Of a DNA stretch of 12,909 nt, positions 1 to 6,601 are shown one piece after another; within the stretch, counting starts at the first letter, position 1; every line of letters starts with the position of its first letter. Position numbers and translations under genes: made by a program. The DNA is from Bacteroidales bacterium UBA1756. GTDB taxonomy: Bacteria > Bacteroidota > Bacteroidia > Bacteroidales > WCHB1-69. The notes beneath the pieces are model-generated. The model had not been told where the DNA came from and made no database searches. It saw only the letters and a program-made list of their open reading frames with translations. The DNA lies in the NCBI GenBank assembly GCA_002314795.1, contig DCHI01000037.1, positions 1 to 12,909 on the forward strand, in the 5' to 3' direction.

Positions 1-14
1 TTTTTTATTTATTT

Positions 15-111
15 TGCTCATTTTCAGTACGCTGAATGAGCTTGCGAAACTTGAATTATTTATTGTGCTCATTCTCAGTACGCTGAATGAGCCTGCGAAA
101 CTTGAATTATA
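15..111. repeat. 51-bp tandem repeat carrying a hairpin, two copies
   Basis: Two adjacent copies with a period of 51 bp begin at 15 and 66. They differ at only two positions over about 44 bp, then diverge. Each copy contains arms GCTCATTCAG and CTGAATGAGC around a TACG loop, with a 2-nt bulge in the left arm, followed by GCGAAACTTGAATTAT. Because 51 is a multiple of 3, the repeat reads through in frame and artificially lengthens the gene start downstream. There is no T-tract after either hairpin, so a terminator role is not supported. Confidence 0.85.
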
Positions 112-130
112 TGAACGAAAGAATCCATTG

Positions 131-742
131 ATGAAAACATACTGCGCACATACATTATTGTTATTGATTGTATTGACCTTATTTTCCAGGTGCAGTACTT
201 TCAATAAGATTGAAATCACTGACCATTATTATATTCGTGTTCCGAATAAAGCAATAAAACATTTCTCATTTTCAGTATATTCTGATGTGGACTATCAAGG
301 TGGAATAACTTATCGGTTTACTAATGACACTGATAGCTCGGAAATCGTATTGGCGAACCATCCATTTCCAGAGCCAACCCATTTTATATATCTCCTGCCA
401 AATGTTTTGAAAAAACTTCAAAAAGATTCCATCCAATATGAATATATGTTCACGTGGTCAGGAAATGGGTATAATTTCCAATGCCTTTACGACAATTATG
501 AAGATAAGTACGCGATAGTTCCACCACACACATATTGGGAAGCCCGTCTTGTATCAAAACCGCATTTTGCTCCCAACCTAAATTGGTATTTTATTGGTTT
601 CCACAATGTCCCTAAAAACAAAGTCAGATTATACAAGAAGGTCTTTTATCTGAAAAGATATCGGAAGCCATTGAAAAAACACTCCCCCTGGGCGCCATTG
701 TTCTCCCAATCCAATATTGATAACATATACAAAGAATATTGA
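131..742 (+). CDS. Hypothetical probable lipoprotein, 203 aa
   Basis: I do not recognise this family. The frame is open from 14, but the first 39 codons are mostly translation of the tandem repeat. The Met at 131 starts a good signal peptide (Lys, then a hydrophobic stretch with LLLLIVLTLF), so I place the start there. The signal ends at SRC-STF, about Cys20. Arg at -1 is atypical for a lipobox, so lipidation is likely but not certain. The mature part is rich in Tyr, Phe and Asn, has no later membrane segment and ends in a basic stretch (KRYRKPLKK) near residues 175-185. Base composition is strongly A/T-rich compared with the helicase and enolase genes. The next gene on the same strand is also a putative lipoprotein, 140 bp downstream. 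Function unknown; cell-envelope location is inferred from the leader only. Confidence 0.6.
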   Translation: MKTYCAHTLLLLIVLTLFSRCSTFNKIEITDHYYIRVPNKAIKHFSFSVYSDVDYQGGITYRFTNDTDSSEIVLANHPFPEPTHFIYLLPNVLKKLQKDSIQYEYMFTWSGNGYNFQCLYDNYEDKYAIVPPHTYWEARLVSKPHFAPNLNWYFIGFHNVPKNKVRLYKKVFYLKRYRKPLKKHSPWAPLFSQSNIDNIYKEY

Positions 743-768
743 TTGAAGTCTTTTATCTCCTGCCCAAA

Positions 769-796
769 ACTTCCTACTTCCTACTTCTTACTTCCT
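769..796 (-). repeat. Heptad array (RGAAGTA)n, four units, reverse orientation
   Basis: Four consecutive 7-bp units ACTTCCT, ACTTCCT, ACTTCTT, ACTTCCT read on the + strand, i.e. the complement of the array at 5319-5409 and 6572-6599. It lies 27 bp after the stop of the first lipoprotein gene. No GACGTC hairpin is attached here, unlike the other two arrays. Confidence 0.85.
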
Positions 797-882
797 ACTA
801 TAATGCTCCCCGAATTTTGGACGAAACACAGAAAATGTCATACGACAATCTAAAAAAGTAGATTATTATCATTGAGTTTAAT

Positions 883-1527
883 ATGAAAAAGTATATAGCT
901 GTTATAAGTATTGCAATAATTCTGTGTTCTTGTAGTAGTATCAACTATAATCATATTACAGGTTTTTATGTTGGAAGTTCACGTGACTCCATCAGACATA
1001 GCACCATTTCCCTTAATTATGATTCCACTTTCATTTATACCTTTCAATCGTCTGGATCTTGGATGCCCAACGACACGGATACAATAACTGGTCATTGGCA
1101 TATTAGAGGCAACTATTTAATATTAGAAATGGGCCAATCTAATACTTATAGTCTTTCTGAAAACAATGAAAAACAAAAATGTACAACGTTGCATCTATAC
1201 GATAAAATGTCAAAACAGCCTATCTGTTTTGCAGAGATATTTCAAATCAACAAAGCGCAAAGAAAAATCTATTATTCTGATATTGAAGGTTTTGTTGAGA
1301 TTGAAGGGGCGTTCGATCATATACTTTGTGCGTTTCTCCAAATTGATTCAAAAATCATTGACAATCGATATTTGTATCACGATATATGCGTTTATTTGGA
1401 TACTAAGCCACATTCATATTTAACAATAAAGAGAATTTATAGGATTAATTATCGTAAAAAGAGATTGGTTCATCACAATAACAAAAGCCATATTAACTAT
1501 TTCCAACGAGTAGATAATCATTCTTGA
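883..1527 (+). CDS. Hypothetical lipoprotein, 214 aa
   Basis: Unrecognised family. The N-terminus MKKYIAVISIAIILCSCSS is a typical Bacteroidota lipoprotein leader with cleavage before Cys17 (L-C-S at -3 to -1), which also fixes the start. Residues 25-100 read as a beta-rich stretch (HITGFYVGSSRDS, NYDSTFIYTF, TITGHWHIRGNYLILEM). This pattern resembles small lipocalin-like or META-like lipoproteins in which a peptide is compared with a blank state, but I cannot assign a domain. The C-terminal 40 residues are strongly basic (KKRLVHHNNKSH). The gene is very A/T-rich; bases 901-960 contain only 15 G/C of 60. It is convergent with mreB. No convincing TAnnTTTG promoter is visible; TATCATTG at 867-874 is close, but only 9 nt from the ATG. 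Confidence 0.65.
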   Translation: MKKYIAVISIAIILCSCSSINYNHITGFYVGSSRDSIRHSTISLNYDSTFIYTFQSSGSWMPNDTDTITGHWHIRGNYLILEMGQSNTYSLSENNEKQKCTTLHLYDKMSKQPICFAEIFQINKAQRKIYYSDIEGFVEIEGAFDHILCAFLQIDSKIIDNRYLYHDICVYLDTKPHSYLTIKRIYRINYRKKRLVHHNNKSHINYFQRVDNHS

Positions 1528-1647
1528 ATTTAACGAGATGATGAAGCTGCACATCAATTCATTTATGTCATTCTTGTTAAGACTTTTTCAAAAAAATGTG
1601 CCACAAGGTAAATAAATCCCTGCCTTTGCTGGCTGTAGTGATGTTGA

Positions 1648-1665
1648 GACGTTTTATGAAACGTC
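1648..1665. repeat. GACGTTT/AAACGTC hairpin (copy 1)
   Basis: Perfect 7-bp arms GACGTTT and AAACGTC surround a TATG loop in the gap between convergent genes. It is preceded by TGTAGTG, as is the second copy at 5471-5488. Same GACG...CGTC layout as the hairpins at 5412, 5518 and 6602-6682. Confidence 0.8.
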
Positions 1666-1722
1666 CCTGTTGAGGTAGGAAAGTGCTTTGTGCCTCCATC
1701 AAATCTTGCGAATTTTTGCAAT

Positions 1723-1753
1723 AAAAAAACGGAGTTTGCGGCTCCGTTTTTTT
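1723..1753. terminator. Bidirectional rho-independent terminator after mreB
   Basis: Arms ACGGAG (1729-1734) and CTCCGT (1742-1747) surround a 7-nt loop, with an A-tract before and a T-tract after, so it can end transcription on both strands. On the - strand it begins 7-14 nt after the mreB stop codon and would make mreB the last gene of its transcript. On the + strand it would stop readthrough from the lipoprotein genes. Confidence 0.88.
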
Positions 1754-1760
1754 ACAATTA

Positions 1761-2783
1761 TTATTTGATAAGGAATGGGAACTTGTCGAAATTCTTGAGT
1801 GCGATGCCGGTTCCTCGAGCAACGGCCATCAACGGGTTGTCGGCTACGTGGACCTGCAGGCCCGTCAGTTTGGAAATTCGCTTGTCCAAACCGCGGAGCA
1901 GTGCACCACCGCCGGCCAGATAGATTCCGTTGTTGTAGATGTCGGCGGAGGATTCCGGAGGTGTGCTTTCCAAGGCACTGATGACACTCTGTTCTATTTC
2001 TGAAATGGAGTGGTCCAATGCGGAAGCGATTTCACGATAGTTGACTTTGACAGCCATCGGAACGCCTTGAACCAAGTCGCGTCCTTTCACTTCATAATCT
2101 TCGGGTGGATTATCAAGGTCTTCGATGGCGGAACCCACGTTGATTTTGATTCTTTCTGCCGTTGATTCTCCGATGGCGATGTTGTGCTTACGGCGCATAT
2201 AGTCGATGATGTTGTCGTTGAACTCGTCGCCAGCGGTTTTGCTTGACTTGCGGGTGACGACGCCGCCGAGTGCCAAGACGGCCACTTCGCTGGTGCCGCC
2301 TCCGATGTCGATGACCATATTTCCGTCCGGGCTCATAATGTCCAAGCCGATACCAATAGCAGCCGCCATCGGTTCGTAAATCATTCGTACATCTTTTGCA
2401 CCGGCCTGTTCTGCGGAGTCGCGAACGGCACGTTCTTCAACTTCCGTGATGCCGGAAGGAATGCAGATAACCATTTTCAGTGCGGGAGGAATGATGAACC
2501 CACGTGTGCCCGTCATCTTGATGAACTCTTTCAACATCATTTCGGTGGATTGAAAGTCTGCAATGACACCATCTTTCAATGGACGGATGGTTTGCAGTTC
2601 CTCGTGCGTTTTCCCTTGCATCATCAAGGCAAGTTTTCCAACGGCTTTGAGTTGGTGGGTGCTTTTTTCTATGGCAATGATCGAGGGCTCGTTGACCACA
2701 ATCTTGTCATTGAGCAAAATGACAGTGTTGGCCGTCCCGAGGTCAATTGCTATTTCTTTTGTGAATAAAGAGGATAATCCCAT
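1761..2783 (-). CDS. mreB: Rod shape-determining protein MreB (actin homologue)
   Basis: Bacterial actin that forms membrane-bound filaments guiding the elongasome (MreC, MreD, RodA, PBP2) and lateral wall growth. Length 340 aa is normal for the family. Visible signatures: phosphate-1 loop AIDLGTANT (about 12-20), the EPSIIAIE segment (about 33-40), phosphate-2 loop IDIGGGTSEVAVLALGG (about 158-174), and adenosine motif LAGGGALLRGLD (about 289-300). The short N-terminal MGLSSLF segment fits a membrane-binding helix. A -7 promoter box lies upstream and a terminator follows the stop at once, so the gene appears monocistronic. In many Bacteroidota mreB leads an mreBCD-pbp2-rodA cluster; those partners are absent here. 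It could be a second MreB/Mbl-type paralogue, but the sequence alone reads as ordinary MreB. Confidence 0.96.
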   Translation of the reverse strand: MGLSSLFTKEIAIDLGTANTVILLNDKIVVNEPSIIAIEKSTHQLKAVGKLALMMQGKTHEELQTIRPLKDGVIADFQSTEMMLKEFIKMTGTRGFIIPPALKMVICIPSGITEVEERAVRDSAEQAGAKDVRMIYEPMAAAIGIGLDIMSPDGNMVIDIGGGTSEVAVLALGGVVTRKSSKTAGDEFNDNIIDYMRRKHNIAIGESTAERIKINVGSAIEDLDNPPEDYEVKGRDLVQGVPMAVKVNYREIASALDHSISEIEQSVISALESTPPESSADIYNNGIYLAGGGALLRGLDKRISKLTGLQVHVADNPLMAVARGTGIALKNFDKFPFLIK

Positions 2784-2814
2784 ATAATTAGTTTTGTTTA
2801 TTTCTTTCGGGCTG

Positions 2815-2822
2815 CAAAGATA
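2815..2822 (-). promoter_or_regulatory. -7 promoter box for mreB
   Basis: TATCTTTG on the - strand, followed by CAGCCCG, matches the Bacteroidota -7 consensus TAnnTTTG. It lies 32 nt before the mreB start codon. No clear TTTG -33 element is visible, so only the -7 box is claimed. Confidence 0.65.
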
Positions 2823-2878
2823 CTTGCAAACCGTGAGATAATACGTTTTATTTTCTATTTTGTTTCAAAAAAATGAAA

Positions 2879-5182
2879 CTATTTTGGAATAATCAGTTTG
2901 GCGAATTTGAGCAGCAGCACTTTGTCTCCCATTGTCTCGAAATGGACGGTGGCTTTGCGGTCGTCGCCGGTGCCTTCCAACTGCGTGATGACGCCGTACC
3001 CGAATTTCAAGTGATAGATTTTGAGATCCTTAACGATTTCGAACGGCTTGGCAATCCGACCGATAGCCGAAACGTCAAAGTCGGGTTTGGGCTTGGCGGG
3101 AAGTTTTGATTTCGGGACGAAGGTTTTTCCGAGGTACTCGCTGTCGGTTTTCTTTTTGGCAAATGTCCCTTTTCCGGACGATGCCTTCTGAATGGTTTTC
3201 ATACAGGAAAGCGGGAGTTCGTCCAAGAAACGGCTCGGTTCGCAAAACTGCATACTTCCGAAACGGTAGCGTGTCTGGGCGTGCGTGATGGTCAGCACTT
3301 TCTTGGCGCGGGTGATAGCGACGTAGAAAAGCCGGCGTTCTTCCTCTAATTCGCGACGGGAGCCGATTGACATCGAGGACGGGAACAGGTTCTCTTCCAA
3401 GCCCGTTATGTAAACATAGTCGAATTCCAACCCTTTGGCTGCGTGGATGGTCATCAGTTTCACTTTGTGTTCCTCTTCGTTGTCTTTTTCATCGGCATCG
3501 GTGAGCAGAGACACGTTTTCCAAAAAGCGGTCCAGCGTCGGCATAAAGTTTTCAATCAGTTCGCCCGTTTCGTCGTTGAAGGTCGTCTCTTCGGCATTCT
3601 CCGAAAAATCCTTCATTGCGTCCAAAAGTTCTTCCACGTTGTCCATTCGGTCTTTGTCGGACGGGTCGGCTTTAAGGGCGGCCACGATGCCGGACGAAAA
3701 CGCGATGTGCTTGCCCATTTCGTAGGCGTCTTTTTTGGAAAGAAGGGCGGTGAAACTTTTGATTTTGTTGGCAAAGTCCATCAGTTTTTCGCGTGTCGGT
3801 CCGTTGACGGGAACTTCGAAAAACACGGGGTTTTCAATCACGTCCCACATACGGGCGCCGTTTTCTTGGGCACAGGCCAACACCCGTTCCACCGTTGTAT
3901 CGCCGATTCCGCGCAGCGGGTAGTTGATGACGCGGCGCAGCGACTCTTCATCGTAGTGGTTGACGGCCAGCCGGCAGTACGCAATCACGTCCTTGATTTC
4001 CTTGCGGGCATAGAAGGAGGTGCCTCCGTAAATGCGATAAGGAATGTGTTTTTTAATCATCGCCTCTTCCAAGGCACGCGACTGCATATTGGTCCGGTAT
4101 AAAATGGCGATGTCGTTGTAATCGACGTGGTAATTGTGTTCGATTTCGAAAATGGAGTCACAGACGAGCGTCGCCTCGTCGTTTTCGTTGCCGACGGCGA
4201 AGACATCAATGGGGTTCCCTTCTTCGTTGTCGGTCCATACATTCTTGGGAATCTGCTTGTTATTGTTGCGAATGACGGCGTTGGCTGCATTGACGATGTT
4301 CTGTGTGGAACGGTAGTTTTGTTCGAGTTTGATGAGTTTGGCTTCGGGGTAATCGCGTTTAAAGTTGAGGATGTTGTTGATGTCGGCCCCGCGGAATCCG
4401 TAGATACTTTGTGCGTCGTCACCCACGACGCAGATGTTGTGGTGACTTTGCGCTATCTTCTTGATAATCATATACTGGGCGTAGTTAGTATCTTGGTACT
4501 CATCGACCAAAACATACTGGAAGCGGTTCTGGTATTTGAACAGCATATCGGGGAAGTCGCGGAGCAGCGCATTCATATAATATAGTATGTCGTCGAAATC
4601 CATCGCGTTGGATCCGTGCATACGTTTGTTGTAGCGGGCGAAGATTTCGTGAATGAGCGGTTTGCCGGCTTCCTTGTCGTAGGCCTTGGCCTCTGCGTTG
4701 CGGGCGTAGTCCTCTTCGTTCATCAGGTTGGACTTGGCTGCGGAAATGCGGTTCAGGATGAAATTCACGACATAGATCTTGGGGTCCAGGTTCATCTCCT
4801 TGATGATGTTGCGGAGGAGTGACTTGCTGTCGTCGGTGTCGTAAACGGTGAGGGAGTGAGTGAATCCGATTTTGTCGGCTTCGGTACGCAGGATGCGAAG
4901 GAAAACGGAGTGGAACGTTCCCATTTGGACGGCTTTTGCTTTTCCGTCACCGATAAGTTTCTGAATACGTTCCGTCATTTCGCGGGCGGCTTTGTTGGTG
5001 AAGGTAAGGGCCAGAATTCGCCACGGAGTGACTTTTTGTTCTAACATATAGGCAATCCGGTAAGTCAACACGCGCGTCTTTCCGGAGCCAGCTCCCGCAA
5101 TCACCATAACGGGACCGTCAATGGTGCTTACTGCCGCCCGTTGTGAGTCGTTCAATTGAGACAAAATATTGCTATCATTCAT
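2879..5182 (-). CDS. uvrD: UvrD/PcrA-type ATP-dependent DNA helicase (SF1A)
   Basis: 3'-5' DNA helicase/translocase acting in nucleotide-excision repair, in replication-conflict clearance and in removing RecA or stalled RNA polymerase. At 767 aa it is full length. Motifs in order: Q-motif LNDSQRAAV (about 10-18), Walker A GAGSGKT (about 30-36), motif Ia ALTFTNKAA (about 57-65), motif II DEYQDTN (about 226-232), motif III GDDAQSIYGFRGA (about 253-265), motif IV QNYRS (about 287-291), motif V TIHAAKGLEFDYV (about 577-589), motif VI VAITRAKK (about 620-627). The C-terminal 50 residues (FGYGVI...GTGDDRKATVHF...FAKL) match the Tudor-like domain of PcrA that contacts RNA polymerase. It is transcribed away from the repeat-rich region, with its own -7 box 59 nt upstream. 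It lies 95 bp before mreB on the same strand, but mreB has a separate promoter. Whether it is called UvrD or PcrA is convention. Confidence 0.95.
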   Translation of the reverse strand: MNDSNILSQLNDSQRAAVSTIDGPVMVIAGAGSGKTRVLTYRIAYMLEQKVTPWRILALTFTNKAAREMTERIQKLIGDGKAKAVQMGTFHSVFLRILRTEADKIGFTHSLTVYDTDDSKSLLRNIIKEMNLDPKIYVVNFILNRISAAKSNLMNEEDYARNAEAKAYDKEAGKPLIHEIFARYNKRMHGSNAMDFDDILYYMNALLRDFPDMLFKYQNRFQYVLVDEYQDTNYAQYMIIKKIAQSHHNICVVGDDAQSIYGFRGADINNILNFKRDYPEAKLIKLEQNYRSTQNIVNAANAVIRNNNKQIPKNVWTDNEEGNPIDVFAVGNENDEATLVCDSIFEIEHNYHVDYNDIAILYRTNMQSRALEEAMIKKHIPYRIYGGTSFYARKEIKDVIAYCRLAVNHYDEESLRRVINYPLRGIGDTTVERVLACAQENGARMWDVIENPVFFEVPVNGPTREKLMDFANKIKSFTALLSKKDAYEMGKHIAFSSGIVAALKADPSDKDRMDNVEELLDAMKDFSENAEETTFNDETGELIENFMPTLDRFLENVSLLTDADEKDNEEEHKVKLMTIHAAKGLEFDYVYITGLEENLFPSSMSIGSRRELEEERRLFYVAITRAKKVLTITHAQTRYRFGSMQFCEPSRFLDELPLSCMKTIQKASSGKGTFAKKKTDSEYLGKTFVPKSKLPAKPKPDFDVSAIGRIAKPFEIVKDLKIYHLKFGYGVITQLEGTGDDRKATVHFETMGDKVLLLKFAKLIIPK

Positions 5183-5240
5183 CGTAAATATGTGAGATCA
5201 AATAAGTTATGGAAAATGAAAAGTTCCGCTTTCGCAGCTG

Positions 5241-5248
5241 CAAAAGTA
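5241..5248 (-). promoter_or_regulatory. -7 promoter box for uvrD
   Basis: TACTTTTG on the - strand followed by CAGC matches TAnnTTTGC. It sits 59 nt before the helicase start codon. A -33 TTTG is not evident. Confidence 0.6.
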
Positions 5249-5284
5249 CTACTAAAAAAATGAATTTTAGGGCTCGGTGTCTCG

Positions 5285-5320
5285 CTTTTTTGAAAAAAAT
5301 CAAGATTTTTTTCAAAAAAG
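5285..5320. repeat. 36-bp perfect inverted repeat, 17-bp arms
   Basis: Left arm CTTTTTTGAAAAAAATC (5285-5301), centre AA, right arm GATTTTTTTCAAAAAAG (5304-5320). The arms match at all 17 positions. Its right end overlaps the first heptad of the array at 5319. It lies upstream of both flanking genes, so it is not an end-of-gene terminator for either. Confidence 0.9.
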
Positions 5321-5409
5321 AAGTAAGAGGTAGGAAGTAGGAAGTAGAAAGTAGGAAGTAAGAAGTAGGAGGTAAGAAGTAAGAAGTAAGAAGTAAGAAG
5401 TAGGAAGTA
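5319..5409 (+). repeat. Heptad array (RGAAGTA)n, thirteen units
   Basis: Thirteen uninterrupted 7-bp units, consensus RGAAGTA: AGAAGTA x6, GGAAGTA x4, and single AGAGGTA, GAAAGTA and GGAGGTA. It runs directly through GG into the GACGTC hairpin at 5412, the same junction as at 6599-6602. Seven-base units put a TAA or TAG in every + strand frame; the - strand is open in all frames. Confidence 0.92.
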
Positions 5410-5410
5410 G

Positions 5411-5431
5411 GGACGTCACAGTGTGGCGTCC
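5411..5431. repeat. GACGTC...GGCGTC hairpin (type E, copy 1)
   Basis: GGACGTCAC, loop AGT, GTGGCGTCC: nine pairs including one G-T wobble. Same element as the three copies at 6602-6682 and likewise placed right after a heptad array. Confidence 0.8.
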
Positions 5432-5469
5432 TGCACTTGCCGCGCAAATGACACCGCCGCGTGTAGTGG

Positions 5470-5489
5470 AGACGTTTAATGAAACGTCT
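5470..5489. repeat. AGACGTTT/AAACGTCT hairpin (copy 2)
   Basis: Eight-bp perfect arms around an AATG loop. It is preceded by TGTAGTGG, similar to the lead-in of copy 1 at 1648. Same GACG/CGTC ends as the neighbouring hairpins but a TTT/AAA inner stem. Confidence 0.82.
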
Positions 5490-5517
5490 GTACGTTTGAA
5501 AGCCCGACGGTCGCAAA

Positions 5518-5535
5518 GACGCAAAATTTTGCACC
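5518..5535. repeat. GACGCAAAATTTTGC palindrome with decayed right end
   Basis: Core GCAAAATTTTGC (5521-5532) is a perfect 12-bp palindrome. The left side continues as GACG (5518-5521), but the right side reads ACC instead of GTC, so the outer pairs are lost. I read it as a degraded third member of the GACG...CGTC hairpin group. Confidence 0.6.
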
Positions 5536-5660
5536 TCCAGAATCTTGTGTCTTCCTTTTGTAAAATTAACAAGGTGAAGTGATTATGTAGTAAAAATTGT
5601 GTTTTCATAAATTTTTCAAAAAAATAATTTCATCCATTGCTTATTTCGATAGAAATGTAT

Positions 5661-5668
5661 TACCTTTG
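5661..5668 (+). promoter_or_regulatory. -7 promoter box for the coiled-coil gene
   Basis: TACCTTTG followed by CCGCCG matches TAnnTTTGC. ATTG at 5636-5639, about 25 nt upstream, is a weak -33 candidate. The predicted leader is about 50 nt and A/T-rich. Confidence 0.65.
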
Positions 5669-5726
5669 CCGCCGTTTTCAAGGATATGAAAATATCGAAT
5701 ACAAAATATTAACAAATATATAAACG

Positions 5727-6572
5727 ATGGAAGATACAGCCGCTTTGCCGTTGCAGTCGTCGGGCTCATTCAATTGGGAACAATTGGGCGCATTCATCGC
5801 CTCCGTTTCCGAACAGATGAAGGACACGGATTTGCGGATAAAGGAAACGAGCCAACAGATGAAGGATACAGACAGCAAGATTCAAGAGATTAGACAGGAG
5901 ACCGATAAGTCCCGCCGAGAATTTGATGAACGGTTGGAGTCCTATCGAAAGGAGACGGATCGTCAGATACAAGAGTCCCGCCGAGAATCGGAGAAGTCCC
6001 GCCGAGAATTTGATGAGCGGTTGGAGGCCTATCGCAAAGAGACGGACCGCCGTATTGAAGAGAACACTCGTCTTATAGAGAAATCGCGTGACGAGTTTGA
6101 GAAAAGTAACAAGGAATTCCGAGCGCAGCTCAGGAGCATAACCGACCGTTTCCTTTCTCAGAGCGGTCACATCGTTGAAGGTCTGATGGAACCTTCCGCA
6201 CTGAACCTGTTTAAGGATATGGATTTCAATATTGTGGGATGTTGGAAAGAGATGAAAGCGACGAACAAGGCGACGAACCGACGTATGGAGGTGGACCTGT
6301 TTTATTACGATACGACCGAGGCAGTTGCTGTTGAAGTCAAAATCAAGTGTGAACGCGAAGACATCGACCACTTTTTAGAGCAGATGAGCCATTTCAAGGA
6401 GGTGTTTCCCAAATATGCGGATACGAAGGTGTATGCTGCCATTGCTGCCATCAACTACAACCGCAGTGCCGACGTTTACGCCGCAGAAAAAGGTCTTTTC
6501 GTTATCCGTGTTTCTGAAAATGATGTGTTTTCATTGGACTCTGCCAACAAGGCCGACAGGGTTTGGTTTTAG
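5727..6572 (+). CDS. Coiled-coil protein with C-terminal PD-(D/E)XK-like nuclease domain
   Basis: 281 aa, no signal peptide or membrane segment. Residues 30-137 are a long charged coiled coil built of repeats: QMKDTD twice at 14-residue spacing (30-49), and KSRREFDERLE at 61-71 and 90-100 (29-residue, 87-bp period). Residues 140-281 form a compact domain with MEVDLFYYD (Asp190) and, thirteen residues on, VEVKIK (Glu203, Lys205). This fits the D...ExK core of PD-(D/E)XK nucleases, as in DUF3782-type coiled-coil proteins. The rest is alpha/beta (VYAAIAAINYN, GLFVIRVSEND). Catalysis is inferred and the family name is uncertain; it could be a nuclease-fold binding protein. It has its own -7 box, stands alone and is convergent with hydF. 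Its TAG stop is part of the first heptad of a repeat array, so the array may have set its present C-terminus. Confidence 0.72.
   Translation: MEDTAALPLQSSGSFNWEQLGAFIASVSEQMKDTDLRIKETSQQMKDTDSKIQEIRQETDKSRREFDERLESYRKETDRQIQESRRESEKSRREFDERLEAYRKETDRRIEENTRLIEKSRDEFEKSNKEFRAQLRSITDRFLSQSGHIVEGLMEPSALNLFKDMDFNIVGCWKEMKATNKATNRRMEVDLFYYDTTEAVAVEVKIKCEREDIDHFLEQMSHFKEVFPKYADTKVYAAIAAINYNRSADVYAAEKGLFVIRVSENDVFSLDSANKADRVWF
5907..6060 (+). repeat. 87-bp repeat inside the coiled-coil gene
   Basis: AAGTCCCGCCGAGAATTTGA occurs at 5907 and again at 5994, and the similarity continues for about 70 bp with mostly synonymous changes. A shorter piece (GAGTCCCGCCGAGAATC) lies between them near 5973. The period is 29 codons, so copies can be gained or lost in frame. 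Confidence 0.8.
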
Positions 6573-6599
6573 GAAGTAAGAAGTAGGAAGTAGGAAGTA
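6572..6599 (+). repeat. Heptad array (RGAAGTA)n, four units
   Basis: GGAAGTA, AGAAGTA, GGAAGTA, GGAAGTA, starting on the last base of the coiled-coil gene stop codon and running through GG into a GACGTC hairpin. The 21 bp 6587-6607 are identical to 5397-5417 on the other side of the gene. Confidence 0.9.
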
Positions 6600-6601
6600 G
6601 G

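Larger units (their letters stand above)
5183..5726. other. Gene-free divergent region packed with repeats
   Basis: 544 bp between the divergent helicase and coiled-coil genes. It holds, left to right: the helicase -7 box, a 36-bp perfect inverted repeat, thirteen heptads, three different GACG...CGTC hairpins and the -7 box of the coiled-coil gene. Reading frames on the - strand here (4-5 copies of LLPTSYFL-like peptide) are just the heptads translated, not genes. Confidence 0.85.

Noticed and set aside
14..130. Upstream extension of the first lipoprotein gene
   Set aside because: Those codons are a translated tandem hairpin repeat, and the extension would bury the signal peptide.
867..874. 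TATCATTG as a promoter for the second lipoprotein
   Set aside because: One mismatch in the key TTTG and only 9 nt from the ATG, with no -33 element.
1577..1822. 81-aa - strand frame near the end of mreB
   Set aside because: It overlaps the mreB 3' end, the terminator and a hairpin repeat, and has no family match.
3443..4585. Long + strand frames inside the helicase gene (219 and 152 aa)
   Set aside because: They are antisense to a gene with all UvrD motifs intact; composition and lack of domains mark them as shadows.
5175..5608. Two - strand open frames rich in LLTSYFLLPTSYF
   Set aside because: They are translations of the 7-bp repeat, which has no stops on that strand. They have no promoter and no recognisable domain.
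5766..6371. 201-aa - strand frame antisense to the coiled-coil gene
   Set aside because: It is the complement of the repeated coiled-coil codons, with no promoter or known domain.
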